From Vibrio gallicus (GTDB taxonomy: Bacteria; Pseudomonadota; Gammaproteobacteria; Enterobacterales; Vibrionaceae), in the NCBI RefSeq assembly GCF_024346875.1, contig NZ_AP024872.1, positions 62,001 to 126,000 of the forward strand: a DNA stretch of 64,000 bases. The letters are read 5' to 3'. Shown here piece by piece: positions 36,601 to 41,974 of the stretch. Each line of letters opens with the position of its first letter. The first letter of the stretch is position 1. A program made the position numbers and the translations under genes. The notes beneath the pieces were generated by a model. It was given only the letters and a program-made list of their open reading frames with translations, ran no database searches and was not told where the DNA came from.

Positions 36601-39600
36601 TGGTTACCTTGAAATAGATAAGCAAGGAACCTGGAAGTACCATTTGATGAAAAACTTTGATTCACATGTTCAAAGTTTAGCTGCAGGTGAAAAACTTGAA
36701 GAGCACTTTACATTAAAAACCGATGATGGTGCTCCTGATCATACGACTCATTCATTGGTAGTAGATATAGTCGGTACTAATGATGGTGCGACTATTTCTG
36801 GTACGGCAACGGGTACAGTTAACAGCGGTGTAACTGCGGCAGTCACTGAACAACTCGCTTCGTCGACATCAACAGTTGCTCCTCAACATGAGATGACTGC
36901 GAATGGTAAATTAACGGTAGCGGATGTTGATCATGGTGAAGATGGGTTCAAGGCCCAGACACTAACCTCTACTGGACATAATCATCATTATGGAACCTTG
37001 ACTATTCAACAAAATGGTTCATGGGCATATATCATTGATAATAATCGTCGTGATGTTCAGCAGCTACATGAAGGGGAAAAAGTAGTAGAGCACTTTACTG
37101 TAACCTCTATTGATGGCACAGCGACGCACACCATAGCAGTGACTCTAGTGGGTAAAAATAATGCCCCTGTTGTTGCCCACGTAGCGAGTCAAGCTGCTAC
37201 TGAAGCCGGCACTAAATTGACTGGTCAATTGCATGCAACAGATATAGATAATGATTCAAGTTCAATGACTTATAGCTTGCAGTCAGGTACACATGCACCA
37301 GCAGGATTTGTGTTACATTCAGATGGTAGCTACTCATTTGATCCTAAAAATGGCGCCTACAATGCTTTGGCAAAAGGTGAGCATCAAACAATCACTGCTC
37401 ATGTAGTGGCTACAGACAATCATCACGGTACAAGTGAGCCAAAAGAGATAGAAATTGTTATCACGGGTACCAATGATGCTGCAACGATTAGTGGACCGAG
37501 TGCTATTCATGTGACTGATAGCTCGAGAGTCAATAGTCATACGGTATCGTCAACCCAGCAATTGCATATTTCTGATGTTGACCACAATGAACATCATTTC
37601 CATGCACAGAGCAGCATAGCTCCGGATTCAAGCCATCCTTCACAGAGTGGTTTATCGACTAATGCTTATGGTCATTTATCGATTACTGATGATGGTCTTT
37701 GGCAGTACCATGTTGATCATGCGGATAGAGTGAAAGCAATTCCAAATCGCCAGCATGTAACGGAAACCTTTACCGTACATGCCATCGATGGTACCGCGCA
37801 TACAATAACCGTGACTCTAGACGGTAAAAATGAAGCGGCAACCTTTAGTGGTACGCTTGTTGGTGAGGTGGTTGATGGAACTTCAACATCAGTATCTGGC
37901 ACCTTGAAGGTTACAGATATTGATCAAGGCGAATCAGGTTTGACGGTAGCAAATAGCAATATACAGCCGTCTCACACCGATACTCATGGTCACTCGGGGC
38001 TCTCTAGCAGCAGCTACGGACACCTTAGTGTTGATACCCATGGGCATTGGACATATAAGGTTGATGATGGGCATGCATTCCAGCAAATTCCAGCAGGACA
38101 AGCGGTAACAGAGACATTTAGTGTACACGCTAAAGACGGAACCTCGCATAATGTTGTAATTACCCTAACTGGTAGTAATGATGCGCCAACGGTTTCAGGC
38201 GATGTAACTATGAGTCAACATGGGCGTGAAGATCGAGTGATTACGTTAGACACAACGCAATTACTCAAACATGCAACCGATATTGATAGTGGCGATACAT
38301 TAACTGTAGCCAATGTCCATGCTGCGCACGGTCACGTGACAGTGGATAAGAATGGTCATTTCAAGTACCAACCAGATCATGATTATCATGGCCGCGAAAC
38401 CTTTACCTATGACGTCACTGATAGCTCTGGCTCTAAGGTTCAAACGCATGCCACCATGACTGTTAACTCAGTAAACGATGCTCCTGTCGCGCATGCAGCT
38501 CCAGCTTTAGCTGGTATAGATGAAGATGGGTTTAAGATTTTCACCTCATCTGATCTATTGAAAGGTGCGACAGATGTCGACCACGATAGTTTGACAGTAT
38601 TGAATCACTTAGTAACCGCAGACCATGGTGATGTGAAGTATGATGCTCGTAGTCATAAATTTATGTACTATCCAGATTCGAACTACCATGGCAAAGAAAC
38701 TCTTCATTACAAGATATCTGACGGCCATCGCGGAACTGCTGATCAAACTGCGACCTTTGATATTGCCAGTGTGAATGATGCGCCTAGTGTTTCTAAGCCA
38801 GTATCACTTACTGCGGACCATGAAGACCACTCGGTTACGTTAACCGAGCAACAACTGCTTGCGAATGCACATGATGATGACCATGACACCTTACATGTCA
38901 CAGGCTTAACTGTGGATTACGGTTCGATTACCCATAATCATGATGGAACATGGAGCTTTAAGCCTCAAGCCAACTATCATGGCCCAGTTGTATTTAGCTA
39001 CCAAGTGGCAGATGGACATGGTGGTACTACAAATACGACTGCTAGCATGACAGTGACAGCGGAGAATGACGCGGCACATATTAAGCTGGAATCAGGAGTT
39101 ATATTACCTACGACTGGACAGCACCCAACTACAGCAGGGCGCTTGCTTATCACTGATGTAGATGGTCATGCACAAGAGCATTTTAAAGCTGCGACAGGGT
39201 TGCATGGAACATATGGTGAGTTTGATATGTTAACGGATGGTCAGTTTAAATATACACTGACAGACCAGCATAACCCTACCATCCATAACCTTGTAGCAGG
39301 TCAAAGTGTTACGGATTCGGTCACGGTACATTCAGCAGATGGTACTCCATTTACGGTGGATGTAACTATATATGGTCACGACAACCATGCACCAACGGTG
39401 AGTCAAGGTGCACCTATCGCAATGCTAGCGACAGAACAGCACCAGTTCTCACTATCAGACTTTTCATTCCAAGATTCTGATATGGACACACTGGATCATA
39501 TTACAATTACGGGATTACCTAGTCAGGGTGAATTAACCTTTAATGGACATCATGTCACAGTGAATCAAGAAATTGATGCGGCAGATATCGATAAGTTGGT

Positions 39601-40099
39601 CTTTACCTCGCATCAAAGTGACCACGATAATGTCGTATTCCATATAACGGCTAGTGACGGTCATGTTGATTCAGCAGAAACCAATGTAACTATGCACGTG
39701 CATGCAATACCTACAGCTCATGGGTTAACAGCACCACAACTTATAGGCTCTTCCGACGAACCAGCACCTGCTGATGAGCCAGTAGAAACGGTGACAATAA
39801 CCTTAGAGTCACTTGCTCAAACAGGTGCGGATAGTCATTCTGGCGCGCAAACGTATTTAGACCATCTTGGCTTAGCTCAACCAGATCACAGCCAAACAGC
39901 AGACCACGCACTGCCGCAAGATTTAGACATAGTTCTGAATCAAGACAGCGCAGCTCCTGCATTGGATGAGCACGGCCTGCCTGTAGATGATTCAACAATC
40001 GCAAATGCGGACGATGTGCATCATCATCAAGACGATGACCCAACCAAGCATCACCATGATCACCTTGATACGACAGATTGGGGAAATCATCATGGATAG
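15659..40099 (+). CDS. Giant VCBS / Ig-like / cadherin-like repeat protein, probable type I secreted adhesin
   Basis: The ATG at 15659 follows GGGCGGAAC, a good binding site, giving about 8146 residues; the frame stays open to a GTG at 15605. The N-terminus has no Sec signal. It is polar, with a glycine/valine-rich hydrophobic stretch near 131-157. VCBS modules start near residue 180. Residues about 629-2816 are a near-perfect array of alternating 106-residue VCBS modules, recognisable by DVDH, GTYGDFTLN, W-x-Y-LDN and VTGTNDKPV. About 3028-4901 is Ig-like, with a triplicated block. About 4902-7914 returns to divergent VCBS and cadherin-like modules, with a Ser/Thr/Pro linker near 6425-6461. 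The C-terminus is rich in His and Asp. I see no RTX nonapeptides, no LapG-type di-alanine site, no protease and no enzyme domain. The convergent ABC/ABC/HlyD operon is the likely exporter. Role in adhesion or biofilm is inferred. Confidence 0.9.
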   Translation: MTIDGKNESKNIEQPETNEQIKATDSPKGKKAREFRASQRYVEPASMLSLILPSYSAESVPSELHPSSHIDHTPYVAPHEEAAPYVATPVAGEQQVHPQPVPVAGEPAEHPKGYFQSTGSHHFHHTSNYGNAITPVVVGLGSGFAVSNGTVLPVIAPVSNSNTGGSHVQYPIGGTTQSGTVVEDTVTVTQGTVDIHNRESGVAISFSADHLQGKYGEFELDKDTGEWRYKLDSAHHQDLAQGETHTEVMHVTATNIFGLAKGLDVTVTVEGTNDIPVITSQAQHDDTKEDDVLFVRGQVTASDVDHGAVLTYTPDDLQGQYGLFSLNSSSGKWTYTLDNKGDQALAEGEHHTETMLVTVTDEHGATTTQQVSIEVTGTNDRPVISSQPQVDTVKEDGTLFVKGQVIASDVDHGAVLTYTPDNLQGQYGAFTLNASTGKWHYTLDNSAHQALAQGETHTETMLVTVTDEHGSSKTQQVVITVEGTNDRPVITSQAQHDATKEDDVLFVRGQVTATDVDHGAVLTYTPDNLHGKYGDFTLNSSAGTWTYKLDNTHHQALAEGESHTETMLVTVTDDKGATTTQQVVVTVSGTNDKPVLQADTHTGNVNEDGTLLARGQMIATDVDHNSVLTYTAGSHHGTYGDFTLNQGSGTWTYTLDNQHHQDLAAGETHTESMLVTITDDKGAKITETVEITVTGTNDKPVITSHAQAQTVKEDATLFVDGQVTASDVDHNAVLSYTPDNLQGQYGAFTLNASSGKWHYTLDNSAHQALAEGESHTETMLVTVTDDQGATTTQQVVVTVEGTNDKPVLSKDTHSGAVTEDGTLMAKGQVIATDVDHNSVLTYTAGSQHGTYGDFTLNQGSGTWTYTLDNQHHQDLAAGETHTESMLVTITDDKGAKITETVEITVTGTNDKPVITSHAQAQTVKEDATLFVDGQVTASDVDHNAVLTYTPDNLQGQYGAFTLNASSGKWHYTLDNSAHQALAEGESHTETMLVTVTDDQGATTTQQVVVTVEGTNDKPVLSKDTHSGAVTEDGTLMAKGQVIATDVDHNSVLTYTAGSHHGTYGDFTLNQDSGTWTYTLDNQHHQDLAAGETHTESMLVTITDDKGAKITETVEITVTGTNDKPVITSHAQAQTVKEDATLFVDGQVTASDVDHNAVLTYTPDNLQGQYGAFTLNASSGKWHYTLDNSAHQALAEGESHTETMLVTVTDDQGATTTQQVVVTVEGTNDKPVLSKDTHSGAVTEDGTLMAKGQVIATDVDHNSVLTYTAGSHHGTYGDFTLNQDSGTWTYTLDNQHHQDLAAGETHTESMLVTITDDKGAKITETVEITVTGTNDKPVITSHAQAQTVKEDATLFVDGQVTASDVDHNAVLTYTPDNLQGQYGAFTLNASSGKWHYTLDNSAHQALAQGESHTETMLVTVTDDQGATTTQQVVVTVEGTNDKPVLSKDTHSDAVTEDGTLVAKGQVIATDVDHNSVLTYTAGSHHGTYGDFTLNQGSGTWTYTLDNQHHQDLAAGETHTESMLVTITDDKGAKITETVEITVTGTNDKPVITSHAQAQTVKEDATLFVDGQVTASDVDHNAVLSYTPDNLQGQYGAFTLNASSGKWHYTLDNSAHQALAEGESHTETMLVTVTDDQGATTTQQVVVTVEGTNDKPVLSKDTHSGAVTEDGTLMAKGQVIATDVDHNSVLTYTAGSQHGTYGDFTLNQGSGTWTYTLDNQHHQDLAAGETHTESMLVTITDDKGAKITETVEITVTGTNDKPVITSHAQAQTVKEDATLFVDGQVTASDVDHNAVLSYTPDNLQGQYGAFTLNASSGKWHYTLDNSAHQALAQGESHTETMLVTVTDDQGATTTQQVVVTVEGTNDKPVLSKDTHTGNVNEDGTLSAKGQVIATDVDHNSVLTYTAGSHHGTYGDFTLNQGSGTWTYTLDNQHHQDLAAGETHTESMLVTITDDKGAKITETVEITVTGANDKPVITSHAQAQTVKEDATLFVDGQVTASDVDHNAVLTYTPDNLQGQYGAFTLNASSGKWHYTLDNSAHQALAEGESHTETMLVTVTDDKGATTTQQVVVTVEGTNDKPVLSKDTHTGNVNEDGTLSAKGQVIATDVDHNSVLTYTAGSHHGTYGDFTLNQGSGTWTYTLDNQHHQDLAAGETHTESMLVTITDDKGAKITETVEITVTGTNDKPVITSHAQAQTVKEDATLFVDGQVTASDVDHNAVLSYTPDNLQGQYGAFTLNASSGKWHYTLDNSAHQALAQGESHTETMLVTVTDDQGATTTQQVVVTVEGTNDKPVLSKDTHTGNVNEDGTLSAKGQVIATDVDHNSVLTYTAGSHHGTYGDFTLNQGSGTWTYTLDNQHHQYLAAGETHTESMLVTITDDKGAKITETVEITVTGTNDKPVITSHAQAQTVKEDATLFVDGQVTASDVDHNAVLSYTPDNLQGQYGAFTLNASSGKWHYTLDNSAHQALAEGESHTETMLVTVTDDQGATTTQQVVVTVEGTNDKPVLSKDTHSGAVTEDGTLMAKGQVIATDVDHNSVLTYTAGSQHGTYGDFTLNQGSGTWTYTLDNQHHQDLAAGETHTESMLVTITDDKGAKITETVEITVTGTNDKPVITSHAQAQTVKEDATLFVDGQVTASDVDHNAVLSYTPDNLQGQYGAFTLNASSGKWHYTLDNSAHQALAQGESHTETMLVTVTDDQGATTTQQVVVTVEGTNDKPVLSKDTHTGNVNEDGTLSAKGQVIATDVDHNSVLTYTAGSHHGTYGDFTLNQGSGTWTYTLDNQHHQDLAAGETHTESMLVTITDDKGAKITETVEITVTGTNDNPVVSHIASRTVNEGDNAITGTITSTDVDHGDTATYSTTFTHPGFTLGSDGSYTLDPTDKSFDHLAEGEHETLVIPVIATDHNHGVSQSQNLVIRIDGTNDAPVVTFTDNGGDHTHGSLSNTDVDTTDTHTYAVTGGTVSGTTQTFTGQFGDLVLDTATGKYTYIQHQSVAGMSIDNQGVYHGKEFFEVSTSDNHGGTSTKYLTFEPSMLVSEPAKDGDPAVLTPKLNQVPQLLDNQPNIPKITPPNNKLDELHIDPTTDTGSSHTDGITNIDTPTITGHSGVPFSVISLVDNNGNEVAKTTSNKDGDFSVTLSQLSGSVSGELHSITGHAMAPSSTHAVDTPTPLQLTIDTDIDTPIVSLTDGSKGTTTNPNTDISATELTHVDISGEIDHSGVITELTGLTVTDTNGNIATLDPTLVTLDPTTGKFTLTGVDLSSYGFVDGQLTVHATATDLAGNSKTGTSIAQLDTHPGTISIDTTLGGDNVINAKETQLPLTISGTTTEIEAGQQVTIEFNGQQYHAIVQPDHTWTTDVPVVDLAKLPDGTTPTITATVTDLAGNEAKPATHDLTIDTSIDQTTVKLVDGGAGANFDGVINYNEQTHAVITGTIDPTATLTVLTVTDGKHTIDVPLNSVMVGANGDFTANGVDLSSLTDGQLTVTATAVDPAGNESTNTGNTLMDTAPPTAPKLTDVPIDNDKTPTFTGTSEPGSTISFTDENGHLLGSTITGQGGSFSFTPTQDLPDGGKVSATSTDTHGNTSAPTSIDTNIDTSIAPTTVDMTDGTIGSTAHPNHLIDEEESHHVSITGTIDHSDGTETLTGLTVTDSQGHTATLDPTTATLDSTGKFSLSKVDLSKAGLVDGELTVHATATDQAGNTSTGTGTATLDTQIDQTQIALIDSGSNTDGVINASEKGNAEITGSIDPTAELTSVVITDTQNHQLIVPVASIAVDQTGHFTANGIDLTSLTDGQLTITATAVDPAGNESTNTGNTLMDTAPPTAPKLTDVPIDNDKTPTFTGTSEPGSTISFTDENGHLLGSTITGQGGSFSFTPTQDLPDGGKVSATSTDTHGNTSAPTSINTNIDTSIAPTTVDMTDGTTGSTAHPNHLIDEEESHHVSITGTIDHVDGTEKLTEVTVTDGHNHTVKVDLSHVTLDKQTGVFSLSKVDISKAGLVDGELTVHATAIDKAGNTSTGTGTATLDTQIDQTQIALTDSGSNTDGVINASEKGNAEITGSIDPTAVLTSVVITDTQNHQLIVPVASIAVDQTGHFTANGIDLTSLTDGQLTITATAVDPAGNESINTGNTLMDTALPTAPKLTDVPIDNDKTPTFTGTSEPGSTISFTDENGHLLGSTITGQGGSFSFTPTQDLPDGGKVSATSTDTHGNTSAPTSIDTNIDTSIAPTTVDMTDGTIGSTAHPNHLIDEEESHHVSITGTIDHSDGTETLTGLTVTDSQGHTATLDPTTATLDSTGKFSLSKVDLSKAGLVDGELTVHATATDQAGNTSTGTGTATLDTHPGTIAIDPTLSVDNVVNAQETQSPLVISGTVTGIEAGQIVDVELNGNTYHATVDGKGGWSTIVPQPDVAKLPDGSLDIQANVQDKAGNPSSTISHQLSVDTHVGAPTSITFEGTGIDSIYNINEVGTDGTITATIGLPTDAQIGDVLTINGVQHTLTGQNIKDQHVETEVHPDETITASLTDKAGNSSTDLSNTAPSADLAPPLPPTLTPIPNADHNKDNTPPIIGTTEPGALVDISIDGKHVGQVTADKSGSFSYTPPQQTDGPHSIIAIATDIAGNQSPPSTPITTTIDTTPPAQLGLQLTTDTGSSSSDLITSNGQLTITGQETGAHTLYSVDGGHTWTNSFTPIEGSNSVSVKQVDVAGNESKPTDLTFTLDTKVAAPQVELKTDTGSSNTDHITQHGELEVTGTESGAHIEYSIDGGKTWVDNLGQQVDGQYTALVRQTDVAGNVSGPTSISYTVDTQTHVDVGIKDTSSGVFGKDSFLDKAEIDGDLNQISGHLDSDGELTALVISDTHGGKVTLDLTHVNLHSDGSFDISGIDLSSLAEGELTVTATSVDTAGNHATETATIYKDTQNTATDVTNAVKEETKTTVSGHVNLEADAHGVQSTVVTGSLSGDISGTYGTMHLNRDGSYTYDLDNTNGKVQALGEGVQITDTLTYTTIDPAGNSKESHLVVTITGTNDRAVIGGVTTGAVIEDKTPDAHHQLAASGTLTISDIDTNTNISGGEEQFKTSVGSNSKNWGKLAIDKDGHWHYQVDNDKPQVQQLQEKDTHTDTFVVHSVDGTSETISVTITGTKDAPTITLNKGADVGAVVEKGTTSDGHNIAGTATAHGQFVGHDVDQGDTQSWNLVGPSHGTYGDITVDQHGRWTYTLDNSLSATQALTQGEIESETFTVRLKDSTGLTVDHNVKIQVTGSNDQAQIAGTDTGTVKEDTQIARNHTLHTTGQLTISDVDAGEDHFQAATLLAGHNNHLGTLNIDADGKWNYVVDNSLRKVQELKDSDHIDDTFKVLAADGTEHTITIRINGTNHVPEIVKGQGDTGAVVEAGSHANTAHHKVAEAGIDTITGTLQAHDEDKGDPAHWAVTQSHGTYGSLSIDQDSGKWVYKLDNHKADSLHEGEIATETFTVTDTDSSNTPVSHQVVITLTGSNDVPVITGSHAGAVTEAGGTANAQAGVAIIHGDLTATDPDNNDGTLVWSVQGATTGTTTKEGAYGAITIDQHGHWTYQLDDSKDATQKLTGNDNPQEHFTMLVTDSSGQSIKQDIVVTVHGSNDNPVLAAYQPASFAEDSSKGASHSQVQTVALPKVSDVDDTHFTYSIDSHADSGRHNVGQWVTIDKNSGVISVHTNAQILQHLSQGASHLEHVVVTVTDAQGGTTQQTLDLTITGTNDQPKITNAKILSELNESGSKESASNHYSVTHDALSRVNVVEDHIVSGKIEYSDIDDKISPIHPTGDVHEFYTVDDHGNRINRPDLLLDPKTGSFEFNAGVSAYQHLQVGQTEDVTIKVQVIDQYGGENTRELHFTVHGRNDLPEVIQQHPLQVLEDGVLKFSAADLAGNNHQFIVDPDGDTMAISGVQIVAGADGKTHGSIVDLGMGNYQYTPDKDFNGNVKLQYKIEDGRGHTMVTDGEIVVTPQNDRPIQGHTELSHVHEDSGSVTFTVQDLLKNTHDIDNPGSSNHDIELVPGTVKLAHGQGTLVENAGGSWTFTPDPDWNSHKGGGDVRFTFEYIDEGTAFGQASGHAQAVPGSATIKIDPIQDPAVIHVPHSPHLPEVTDRTHSDVSGTLTVTDPDLNEDHFKAESSIQGTHGFAKINTKGEWEYHLNPTSPAVQALSQGQEITDSIKVHSVDGTEATLTIRIHGTNDQPIITVADQITATEANANDKSAQGHHKFVEGQFIATDPDVRDHQTFSLVGFNDEKHLPASFLQHVSSHHVPGLTLETSGKYRFDRTNPAYNYLKEGETLTFDIKIQVTDGHGGKDTRVVSVVVTGTNDAPVIDHPIPSLGTVGQHQNSLTFQEGVLVASATDPDGDDLSIFKVGTQHQHTDVQVLDPSLGHIDEDGNGGYIFHPSTAASGKDVTIAYKVTDGHAQTVATSTIHVDSDPHNNGNKQAPTSTPAPSGTSTSSQTSTPKPPVSDIDKITGDLTGGVNEDGGSSYTDAHNDQHHLKATGHVQAKSPSDAQAHGVQGANHSPGTYGYLTVKPDGDWEYHLYPHTGLTDPVNQLSEGDVLTDHIAIESAHSGHQDITITIHGSNDKPVVTGQENIQVFEQGTSHALAQNKAIVEVDKMHLEGDLKATDVDHNDHVIYAVDPSNALQGFTIDNKGHYTYQPTHSDPILNGLKPSETRDVTAKVLVSDGHGGNVIVPIHMTVHGRNTAPTADSHVNLGHSDEDLTVQIDGTSIGQGHVATQAGSVDLIALAHAKDAEKDPLHVVNIKVVGGHGTFTDQGNGVYKFVPEGDYHGPVEFTYGISDGLETKLVKATLSIDSVNDKPVAANFALKTTSEDHPVHFTAHDIIGSGTAADHGHVTDPDFATDGAHEHIVLTDVELVDKSQGTLKSDGHGGYTFTPAKDINGQVQVRYTVHDSLAGQHGVSGGQQVDSGIATIKVTPVNDKPVIVDTKHESATEDDKSTFVAEGKLDITDGDSGEGHFVASSHMSGTYGYLEIDKQGTWKYHLMKNFDSHVQSLAAGEKLEEHFTLKTDDGAPDHTTHSLVVDIVGTNDGATISGTATGTVNSGVTAAVTEQLASSTSTVAPQHEMTANGKLTVADVDHGEDGFKAQTLTSTGHNHHYGTLTIQQNGSWAYIIDNNRRDVQQLHEGEKVVEHFTVTSIDGTATHTIAVTLVGKNNAPVVAHVASQAATEAGTKLTGQLHATDIDNDSSSMTYSLQSGTHAPAGFVLHSDGSYSFDPKNGAYNALAKGEHQTITAHVVATDNHHGTSEPKEIEIVITGTNDAATISGPSAIHVTDSSRVNSHTVSSTQQLHISDVDHNEHHFHAQSSIAPDSSHPSQSGLSTNAYGHLSITDDGLWQYHVDHADRVKAIPNRQHVTETFTVHAIDGTAHTITVTLDGKNEAATFSGTLVGEVVDGTSTSVSGTLKVTDIDQGESGLTVANSNIQPSHTDTHGHSGLSSSSYGHLSVDTHGHWTYKVDDGHAFQQIPAGQAVTETFSVHAKDGTSHNVVITLTGSNDAPTVSGDVTMSQHGREDRVITLDTTQLLKHATDIDSGDTLTVANVHAAHGHVTVDKNGHFKYQPDHDYHGRETFTYDVTDSSGSKVQTHATMTVNSVNDAPVAHAAPALAGIDEDGFKIFTSSDLLKGATDVDHDSLTVLNHLVTADHGDVKYDARSHKFMYYPDSNYHGKETLHYKISDGHRGTADQTATFDIASVNDAPSVSKPVSLTADHEDHSVTLTEQQLLANAHDDDHDTLHVTGLTVDYGSITHNHDGTWSFKPQANYHGPVVFSYQVADGHGGTTNTTASMTVTAENDAAHIKLESGVILPTTGQHPTTAGRLLITDVDGHAQEHFKAATGLHGTYGEFDMLTDGQFKYTLTDQHNPTIHNLVAGQSVTDSVTVHSADGTPFTVDVTIYGHDNHAPTVSQGAPIAMLATEQHQFSLSDFSFQDSDMDTLDHITITGLPSQGELTFNGHHVTVNQEIDAADIDKLVFTSHQSDHDNVVFHITASDGHVDSAETNVTMHVHAIPTAHGLTAPQLIGSSDEPAPADEPVETVTITLESLAQTGADSHSGAQTYLDHLGLAQPDHSQTADHALPQDLDIVLNQDSAAPALDEHGLPVDDSTIANADDVHHHQDDDPTKHHHDHLDTTDWGNHHG
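17545..24106 (+). repeat. 636-bp tandem repeat array within the giant gene
   Basis: About 10.3 units of 636 bp, each two VCBS modules (type A beginning TAGSHHGTYGDFTLNQ, type B beginning TPDNLQGQYGAFTLNA). Copies differ by only a few bases, for example S/T in AVLSY versus AVLTY, HSGAVTEDG versus HTGNVNEDG, and GSQHG versus GSHHG. These variants recur in different units in a mosaic, as expected from unequal exchange or gene conversion. Any short-read assembly here is at risk of collapse. Confidence 0.95.
26146..28635 (+). repeat. Triplicated block of about 936-939 bp in the Ig-like part
   Basis: The block starting DTAPPTAPKLTDVPIDNDKT recurs at about 26146, 27082 and 28021. Within it, GTSEPGSTISFTDENGHLLG, HPNHLIDEEESHHVSITGT and LVDGELTVHATA repeat nearly unchanged. 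The middle copy diverges where TETLTGLTVTDSQGH is replaced by TEKLTEVTVTDGHNH. This is a younger duplication than the surrounding divergent Ig-like modules. Confidence 0.85.
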
Positions 40100-40119
40100 G
40101 CGTTAGAACTGGGTTCTAG

Positions 40120-40678
40120 AATCGTTCTACACCGTCACCCCGCCTGCGCGGGGATGACGGCTTTAAGGTGTGGTGCTTGTGGAGCGTAGCGATGAATCGA
40201 TGTATCGATGATGTGTCCCACAGGACCAAAGAGCCATAGAACCACAGAACCGCTTCTACTTCGTCACCCCGGTGGTATTTTAAGCCGGGGTCTTTGGGTG
40301 CTCGGGATTTGCTGTTGAATATGAGCCCGAGTGTCTACAGATCCCCGCCTGCGCGGGGATGACGGTTTTAAGGTGTGGTGGTTGTGGAGCGTAGCGATGA
40401 ATCGATGTTTCGATGATCTGCCTCACAGGGCCAAAGAACCACAGAACCACAGGACCACAGAACCGCTTCTCCCTGTTGCTCGGGTTTAGGTTTGAAATCG
40501 AGACCATGATTGAGGTCTGAGTATCTACAGATCCCCGCCTTCGCGGGGATGACGGTATTGGGGTGGTGGTGGAGCGTAGCGGTGAATCGATGAATCGATG
40601 ATGTCCCTACAGGGCCAAAGAACCACAGGACCACAGAACCGCTTCACCCCCGCCTTCGCGGGGAACCCAGTCCTCAAA
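40120..40678. repeat. Intergenic composite repeat cluster 3
   Basis: Lies between the convergent giant gene and the HlyD gene. It holds three or four copies of the composite unit: hairpin CCCCGCCTGCGCGGGGATGA, TTTTAAGGTGTGGTGG, GGAGCGTAGCGATGAATCGA with ATCGATG units, CACAGGGCCAAAGAACC, CACAGAACC units and the second hairpin CCCCGGTGGTATTTTAAGCC. The orientation is opposite to clusters 1-2. There is no gene and no obvious terminator apart from the repeat hairpins. Confidence 0.9.
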
Positions 40679-40680
40679 AC

Positions 40681-41973
40681 CTACCTTTCGCCAAACGCGT
40701 GGCTTACGTTGGTGTAGATTGGTTTCCAAAGGTATTGGAATACGGTTTTTTCACCAGTGGTAATATCAGCCTCGCCTGTCATGCCGGGTAGGATGGCGTA
40801 GCGTGATGGGTCATCTCTAAAATGGGCTTTGTCTACTTCGATAAATACATCGTAGTAAATCTCACCGCGTTCAGTTTGGCTGGTGGTCGGGGATATTTCA
40901 GTTACCTTACCTTTTAGCGCGCCAAAGCGGCTGTAGTCAAAGGCATCGATCTTGATTCTGGCACGCTGGCCAACTGATACAAAACCGATATCTCTTGGAG
41001 ATAGCTTGGCTTTAAATGCTGCTTTGCCTTCAACAGGGACAATTTCTGCAACCGTGCCTCCGGGCTGAATAACTGAGCCGTTATGGGTGGTAGGTAGGCT
41101 TTGAATTAGCCCTTTTACTGGCGAAGTAACTAAGGTGCCACTCACTTTTGCTTCACCGGAGCGAACGCGTGCATTTAAAGCTGAGAGGTCAGATACCGCT
41201 TTAGATTTTTCTTTGCGAACATCTAGTATGTTCTCCGCGTGCAGCTGCTTAATTTTACTTCGATTGGATTCTGCTTGCCTAAGTAGTACTGCTTTTTTGC
41301 CTTTTGCTTGTTCAAGCTCGGTCTCAATTGAGGCTATCTTTTGCTTCATTTCAAGTACGCGAACCTTCGAGATATTCCCCTTGGCTAAACCCTTATTTAA
41401 GATCGCAAGTTCTTGATTAGATGAACTTAATTGTCGACGTTCGGCTGGGATTTCACGCTCAACGCCTTTCAGCTCTTCGTTGATGCGCTCGCTTTCATTT
41501 TCCAATACGACTTTTTTCTGTGCAAACAAGGCTTGGGTCGCGTTTAGCTGCGCGTTTTGCTCTTCCACCAATCGCGGATACTTATCTATATATTGTGAGA
41601 AATCAGGGTCACGCTCTTCGATAAGCGCAGACATACGCTCTATGGCTAAGATAAGGCTGGTTTGTTGGGATTGAAGCTCATCTAGGGCAGAGGTCTGATA
41701 GGTTGAATCAAACTCGACAATTGGATCGCCAATATCGACTAGCTGACCACGCTTAACAAAAACCTGTTTGAGCCGACCGCCCAATTCTGATTGTAATACC
41801 TGACGTTCACCCTCAGGTATCACCGCGCCTTTGGCTTTGGCTATCTCATCGACTCGGGTAAATATGGTCCATGCTACAAAGCACACCACGCATGCACCAA
41901 TAACTAGGGTACTTAGAGTCAGCAGGCGTCTCGTTATTTTCGATTCAATTACTTCTGCAGTTTGATTGTCCAT
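40681..41973 (-). CDS. HlyD-family type I secretion adaptor
   Basis: A 430-residue membrane fusion protein linking an inner-membrane ABC exporter to an outer-membrane channel. A short cytoplasmic N-terminus is followed by one transmembrane segment (LLTLSTLVIGACVVCFVAWT, about 16-35). Next come a split lipoyl domain (GGRLKQVFVKRGQLVDIGDP), a long coiled coil (about 110-270) and a beta-barrel with LPGMTGEADITTGEKTVFQY near the end. This is the typical form for LapC/PrtE-type adaptors. It starts one base after the stop of the upstream ABC gene, so it is the last gene of a three-gene operon. Its presumed cargo gene converges on it. No TolC-like gene is present in the window. Confidence 0.93.
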   Translation of the reverse strand: MDNQTAEVIESKITRRLLTLSTLVIGACVVCFVAWTIFTRVDEIAKAKGAVIPEGERQVLQSELGGRLKQVFVKRGQLVDIGDPIVEFDSTYQTSALDELQSQQTSLILAIERMSALIEERDPDFSQYIDKYPRLVEEQNAQLNATQALFAQKKVVLENESERINEELKGVEREIPAERRQLSSSNQELAILNKGLAKGNISKVRVLEMKQKIASIETELEQAKGKKAVLLRQAESNRSKIKQLHAENILDVRKEKSKAVSDLSALNARVRSGEAKVSGTLVTSPVKGLIQSLPTTHNGSVIQPGGTVAEIVPVEGKAAFKAKLSPRDIGFVSVGQRARIKIDAFDYSRFGALKGKVTEISPTTSQTERGEIYYDVFIEVDKAHFRDDPSRYAILPGMTGEADITTGEKTVFQYLWKPIYTNVSHAFGER

Positions 41974-41974
41974 A

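Noticed and set aside
38500..40099. RTX calcium-binding repeats at the C-terminus of the giant protein
   Set aside because: No GGxGxDxxx nonapeptides are present. The modules are VCBS and cadherin-like.
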